From: Geminicoccaceae bacterium
GTDB taxonomy: Bacteria; Pseudomonadota; Alphaproteobacteria; Geminicoccales; Geminicoccaceae
NCBI GenBank assembly: GCA_028285265.1
Contig: JANQPX010000013.1
Location: forward strand, 186,001-250,000
Length of the DNA stretch: 64,000 bases
Direction of reading: 5' to 3'
Shown: positions 60,466 to 64,000 of the stretch, piece after piece
How positions within the stretch are numbered: position 1 is the stretch's first letter
How the letters are laid out: every line of letters starts with the position of its first letter
Notes under the pieces: model-generated
Databases searched by the model: none
Told to the model about the DNA's origin: nothing
What the model saw: only the letters and a program-made list of their open reading frames with translations
Made by a program: the position numbers and the translations under genes

Positions 60466-60870
60466 TCAGAAATTGCTCGACCGGCTGCGGAAATCCGTTA
60501 CGACGTCCCGCTCATCGAATTTGAGAATCAGGGTGGTCATGCGCGATGTCTGCTCAAAGCCCGACGACGCGCTGCCTGCCCCGGCAAGAAGGATCGACCA
60601 GGCACTGTAGTTCGCGGAGTCTTGCGTCACCGTCGCCGCCCGCTGATACGACCAGACTTCCTGTCCATCACCGTCAATGGTCGTGACATTCGGCGCACCG
60701 AACGCCTGGAGGATATCGGCCTGAGTGGTTTCACCGACCTGCACTTGCATCTGCACATTCCCGTGGGTGAGGTCATTATCCTGGGCCGTGATCGGCCCGG
60801 ATGGAGCATGGGATGTGCATGCCCCGAGCGTTGTCGCCAAAACAAGTGTAAGGATTAAGGGTCTCATCAT
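60466..60870 (-). CDS. SmpA/BamE-like lipoprotein
   Basis: A 134-residue lipoprotein. The signal MMRPLILTLVLATTLGAC (lipobox LGAC, lipidated Cys about 18) is followed by a BamE-fold segment VGETTQADILQAFGAPNVTTIDGDGQEVWSYQR (seen as ETTQADILQAFGAPN and GQEVWSYQR, about 49-78). The C-terminus is TLILKFDERDVVTDF. BamE-fold proteins occur in the beta-barrel assembly machinery and in other envelope lipoproteins; this is not necessarily BamE itself. ATG 60870 follows GGGGAC. Upstream extension to 61065 was rejected because it lacks the signal peptide. Divergent from the DUF2867 gene. Confidence 0.72.
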   Translation of the reverse strand: MMRPLILTLVLATTLGACTSHAPSGPITAQDNDLTHGNVQMQVQVGETTQADILQAFGAPNVTTIDGDGQEVWSYQRAATVTQDSANYSAWSILLAGAGSASSGFEQTSRMTTLILKFDERDVVTDFRSRSSNF

Positions 60871-61078
60871 GAATTGTCCCCGCATGGATGGTTTCCTTGA
60901 TGACCCTTCCCTCCTAAACGCCGCGACTTGAACAACAACTGAACGCCATCGAGGAAGCGATGGCGACGGCGTGGCAATTGCACGCATTGCTCGGGCGCCG
61001 GCAATAACCAACTTCAATTTGGTATCTGCGTATCTCATGGCCCCTTGCCGATAGAGAGGCACCAAATAGGTGAAGACG

Positions 61079-61567
61079 ATGCAGGTAAAGAAGACCGAGC
61101 TTGCCGCCTCCAGCGCCTTGCACGCGCGTCGAGCACCCGGCGATTTCCTGGACTGCTACACCGTTGATGCGACCATGTCGGTACGCGACGCCGCCGACAT
61201 CATCACCGACTTTCCCTCTTGGGCGCGGATGTTGCTGGTCGTTCGACGGATCGTGACCACGCCGTTTGGCCTCGACAACGATGGCCCTGCAGCGGCGGAT
61301 CGCGTGGGCATCTTTCCGGTGGAATCGGAAACGGGCTACGAGCTCATCGCAGGCTTTGACGACAAACACCTCGATTTCCGCGTGTCGGTGCTCTCGGATG
61401 ACGAGACGATCAGCTTGGCCACCTGGGTGGCACCCCATAATCTCGGCGGACGCCTGTACCTAACAGCCATCATGCCGTTTCACGTCGCGATCGCCCGTGA
61501 TGCGCTTGCACGCGTCGGGCGGGAGGATCACCACCTGCGAAGACTGCATCAGCCGAGATCGGTCTGA
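61079..61567 (+). CDS. DUF2867 family protein
   Basis: A 162-residue protein of the DUF2867 family, a small alpha/beta fold often related to polyketide-cyclase-like START domains. It has CYTVDATMSVRDAADIITDFPSWARMLL (in part, about 29-50), VGIFPVESETGYELIAGFDDKHLDFRVSVL (in part, about 80-109), and the C-terminal HNLGGRLYLTAIMPFHVAIARDALARVG (about 125-150). ATG 61079 is preceded by AGGTGAAG; a GTG three codons upstream is a weaker alternative. Function unknown. Confidence 0.72.
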   Translation: MQVKKTELAASSALHARRAPGDFLDCYTVDATMSVRDAADIITDFPSWARMLLVVRRIVTTPFGLDNDGPAAADRVGIFPVESETGYELIAGFDDKHLDFRVSVLSDDETISLATWVAPHNLGGRLYLTAIMPFHVAIARDALARVGREDHHLRRLHQPRSV

Positions 61568-61712
61568 GGTCGCGGCCAAGAAGATCGAACAATCCATATC
61601 CCCGCGCCATCGCGCGCGCCAAGACGTGGGCCTATTGCGTCTCAAAGAGACCCGCTCACGTCCATGACGATGTCCGGTCGTTCGGGCGAGCCTCGCTCTA
61701 TCAAGGATCCTC

Positions 61713-62465
61713 TTAGGTCCGCAGCGCCGGCAGGCCTACGCCCGTCGCCTCAAATCCACCGTCCGCCGCGATCGTCTGGCCGGTAATGTAGCTCGCCTCC
61801 GGCGTACAAAGAAACGCGATACATTGCGCAATCTCATTCTCAGTTCCATAGCGATTGAGTGGGATCGCATCATGGTAGGCGTCAATAATCTCCTGGGTAT
61901 GCACCGCCATCGCCAGTTTGGTTCTGACGGGGCCGGGACAGACGCAGTTCGCGCGGATGCCAAATTCACCGAGCTCAGCAGCCTGCTGCTTTGTAAGGTG
62001 GATGACCGCTGCTTTCGACGTGCCGTAGGCCACCCGCAAGGTCGATGCGCGAAGGCCGGAAATGGAGGCGACGTTCACAATGCAGCCCTTGGTGTCTTTG
62101 AGCGCCGGCAAAGCCGCTTGCGATACCAAAAAGGTCCCGTCCAGATTGGTTGCCATGACATCACGCCAACGGCTGAAATCCGTCTCGTCAATGGGCCCAA
62201 AATCCGCCACGCCGGCATTGTTCACCACCGCATCAATCCGGCCGAACGAGGCCAAAACGGCTTTTGTCATATCGGCGACCTGATCGATCTTGGAGATATC
62301 AAAATCGAAGGCCTCGACGTGGTCCAGCTGATGCGCAGCGGCCTGAAGAGCTTCGAAATCGCGATCCACCATCGCCACTTGCCAACCTTGCTTGACCATC
62401 AATTCTGATGTCGCAAACCCGATCCCGCGGGCGGCTCCGGTAATCAGCGCAACGCTGTTCGTCAT
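61713..62465 (-). CDS. SDR family oxidoreductase
   Basis: A 250-residue classical SDR. VALITGAARGIGFATSELM (TGxxxGIG, about 5-23) opens it, followed by NNAGVADFGP (about 84-93), VASISGLRASTLRVAYGTSKAA (catalytic Ser, Tyr and Lys, about 134-155) and CPGPVRTKLA (about 178-187). The C-terminus is ITGQTIAADGGFEATG. An Asp in AMVDRD at the end of strand 2 predicts NAD preference. Substrate unknown. It faces the LysR regulator at 62559 only loosely (same strand, upstream gene of a different unit). Confidence 0.88.
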   Translation of the reverse strand: MTNSVALITGAARGIGFATSELMVKQGWQVAMVDRDFEALQAAAHQLDHVEAFDFDISKIDQVADMTKAVLASFGRIDAVVNNAGVADFGPIDETDFSRWRDVMATNLDGTFLVSQAALPALKDTKGCIVNVASISGLRASTLRVAYGTSKAAVIHLTKQQAAELGEFGIRANCVCPGPVRTKLAMAVHTQEIIDAYHDAIPLNRYGTENEIAQCIAFLCTPEASYITGQTIAADGGFEATGVGLPALRT

Positions 62466-62558
62466 GGCATTCGTTCACTTTCGTTTCGTTCGTGGATCGA
62501 TATCCGCATACCGCCCCCTAGCCTGTCGACAACGGGCTCTGTGCGTCTCCCATTGCCC

Positions 62559-63467
62559 CTAAGGCGCGTTCCAGATCGGCGCCTTACCAATGCGCTCTAG
62601 CAAGAAGTCGATGAACACCCTCACTTTGACCGTCAGGACATTGGTTCGGGGATAGGCGAGCCACAATACCGTGCGATCATCCACCTGATAATCTGGCAGC
62701 ACATGGACAAGCGAACGATTGGCGAGCTCTTGATAGACGCTCCAACGAGAGTTGATCGAGATACCTGCCCCGGCCATGGTGGCGATCTTCTGACTGTGGC
62801 CGTCGTCGATGGTCAGACGACACCCAGCGCCTTGGGGATCGAACAACGCCTTGTCGCCGTTTCGGCTAACCAGTGTCCTCGGTGATTGATCCTTGAACGC
62901 GATCAGTTTGTGCGAGGTCAGGTCATCCGGCTCCATGGGCGTCCCATGTTTTTCAAGATAGCTCGGCGACGCGCAAAGGAATCGCTGGTCATCCGCAAGT
63001 TTCCGGCAGATCAAACTGGAGTCCTCAAGCGGTGCGCTGCGCAGCGCCAGATCGAAGCTGCCCTCGATCAAGTCGAATTGTGTATCGGACAGCTTCAGAT
63101 CGAGGCGAATCCCGGGATGACGCTCAAGAAATTCAGGTAAGATCGGCGCGATGTAGAGTTGGGCGAAACTACTTGGGGCAGCAAAACGCAGCATGCCTGA
63201 CGCTGTCGAGCTCTCAAGTCCAAGCACCGCGCGGGCCGCACGCTCCTGGGCCAGGATCTCTTTTGCATAGGCAAGAAACTCTTCACCCTCGACCGACAGG
63301 GCAACCTTGCGCGTCGAGCGGTGCAGCAAGTCCGCACCCAGCTCGTTTTCCAGCTTGGCGAGCTTGGCACTGGCAACAGCGGGAGCCATGCCGAGCTGCC
63401 GACCAGCCGCACTGATATTGCGTTTTTCAGCCGCCAGCACAAAAAGCCGGACGCTTTGCGTGTCCAT
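62559..63467 (-). CDS. LysR-family transcriptional regulator
   Basis: A 302-residue LTTR. The N-terminal wHTH is MDTQSVRLFVLAAEKRNISAAGRQLGMAPAVASAKLAKLENEL (in parts, about 1-43). LLHRSTRKVALSVEGEEFL follows, then the two-lobed effector domain (about 90-295; FAAPSSFAQLYIAPILPEFL is the first hinge strand). ATG 63467 is used; an extension to 63512 adds unrelated residues. It is divergent from the DUF1330 gene (63581) and presumably controls it; the SDR gene lies downstream on the same strand. Confidence 0.9.
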   Translation of the reverse strand: MDTQSVRLFVLAAEKRNISAAGRQLGMAPAVASAKLAKLENELGADLLHRSTRKVALSVEGEEFLAYAKEILAQERAARAVLGLESSTASGMLRFAAPSSFAQLYIAPILPEFLERHPGIRLDLKLSDTQFDLIEGSFDLALRSAPLEDSSLICRKLADDQRFLCASPSYLEKHGTPMEPDDLTSHKLIAFKDQSPRTLVSRNGDKALFDPQGAGCRLTIDDGHSQKIATMAGAGISINSRWSVYQELANRSLVHVLPDYQVDDRTVLWLAYPRTNVLTVKVRVFIDFLLERIGKAPIWNAP

Positions 63468-63580
63468 GTCATTATGTCCAAAATACGAATTCTGAAACAA
63501 GAAATCAGCCATTTATATGGATTTTTCAAGGTTTATCTTGGGGAAGTTGCCGCAATCACCGACAGATCTTGGGAAAGACC

Positions 63581-63883
63581 ATGACCTATTATTCCGTTCT
63601 CGCCGTCACCCCGACCACCGAAGACTGGATTCCCGACTATATCGGTCCGGCCAATAGGCTGGTCGCGAAGCATGGCGGGCGATACCTGGCCCGGACAGCC
63701 AATCACGAACAGCTCGAAGGCGACGCCCAAGGGGCTGCCTTGCGTATCATTCTAGAGTGGCCATCAAAGGAAGCCGCCCTGGCGTTTATGAACGATCCTG
63801 ACTATGTACCCCATCTCGAGGCACGGACCGCTGGTTCGACGAGCTATCATTTCCTGATTGAAGGTAAGGACGACCTTGCCTAA
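63581..63883 (+). CDS. DUF1330 family protein
   Basis: A 100-residue protein of the ferredoxin-like DUF1330 fold. MTYYSVLAVTPTTEDWIPDY, AKHGGRYLARTANHEQLEGD (about 30-49), and ALRIILEWPSKEAALAFMNDPDY (about 54-76) match the family's typical strands. These proteins are often regulated by a divergent LysR gene, as here. ATG 63581 follows GGGAAAG. Function unknown. Confidence 0.82.
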   Translation: MTYYSVLAVTPTTEDWIPDYIGPANRLVAKHGGRYLARTANHEQLEGDAQGAALRIILEWPSKEAALAFMNDPDYVPHLEARTAGSTSYHFLIEGKDDLA

Positions 63884-63997
63884 GCGGCGTTCGCGACGTC
63901 CGTCTACGAAACCCGAACCATCCCTTTGTGCTGGGCTGGTGTTTCCGTGCTAGGAAGCCAGCCAGCGTTTTGACGTTTTGATCGAGGACCTATCATC

Positions 63998-64000
63998 ATG
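63998..64000 (+). CDS. First codon of the next gene (partial, possible)
   Basis: The window ends with ATG preceded by GAGGACC at 7-bp spacing, which looks like a gene start. Nothing further can be read. Confidence 0.3.

Overview
The window looks like chromosomal DNA of a free-living alphaproteobacterium. The evidence is a moderately GC-rich coding style, a Mg-type (non-zinc) HemB, an LdtR-like MarR regulator, an SppA-type peptidase next to a tRNA methyltransferase, a DUF2007 gene and ispB, a two-gene glyQ-glyS, PPDK, and many ABC/TRAP uptake systems. The order cannot be fixed from the sequence. No IS element, prophage, CRISPR array or rRNA was seen. One tRNA, tRNA-Pro(CGG), is present.

Layout. 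0-9.9 kb: accessory metabolism (a hydratase of the FAH superfamily, an SH3 protein, an SDR, an Ala/Pro-rich membrane protein, a secreted cyclase-family protein, a BASS-like transporter, DUF924, an AhpD-like protein), an LdtR-like regulator and hemB. 9.9-17.6 kb: a minus-strand polyol-type operon with two permeases, a binding protein, an FGGY kinase, an AraM-like and a GpsA-like dehydrogenase, but no ABC ATPase. 17.8-28.3 kb: a housekeeping block (meaB, ppdK, glyS, glyQ, a small Cys-rich protein, sppA, a TrmN6-like gene and DUF2007 on the minus strand; ispB and tRNA-Pro on the plus strand). 28.9-35.5 kb: a catabolic cassette with two FAH-family hydrolases, an Ldh-family dehydrogenase and an NMT1/SsuA-type ABC importer, divergent from a GntR regulator. 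35.6-40.2 kb: a DUF2927 protein, then a hipBA module with three identical operators, then a polymorphic-toxin-like protein with a RelA/SpoT-like C-terminus and a small candidate immunity gene. 40.3-48.8 kb: an amino-acid ABC importer, a TakP-like TRAP transporter, a polysaccharide-deacetylase/allantoinase-like hydrolase, an MFS transporter and a VOC protein. 49.2-64 kb: a small ArfA-like gene with an internal hairpin, a cupin, an exported MsrA, DUF1989, an FAD oxidase with a divergent HxlR regulator, CcdA plus a periplasmic thioredoxin, a racemase-family and a GcvT/DmdA-like protein, GNAT, two lipoproteins, DUF2867, an SDR, a LysR regulator and DUF1330.

The two observations most worth following are (1) the toxin with RelA/SpoT-like C-terminus and its neighbour at 38523-40196, and (2) the ArfA-like gene at 49257-49454. 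In the second, an 11-bp-stem hairpin lies inside the coding sequence, just past the conserved core. This is the arrangement known for E. coli arfA, where it yields a non-stop message controlled by trans-translation. The hipBA promoter is also unusually readable: a -35 and -10 with 17-bp spacing are framed by 14-bp palindromes repeated every 49-50 bp.

Gene starts were moved inward wherever a Shine-Dalgarno sequence, a signal peptide or family length supported it. These choices are stated in the entries. All functional assignments come from reading motifs by eye; no database search was possible.
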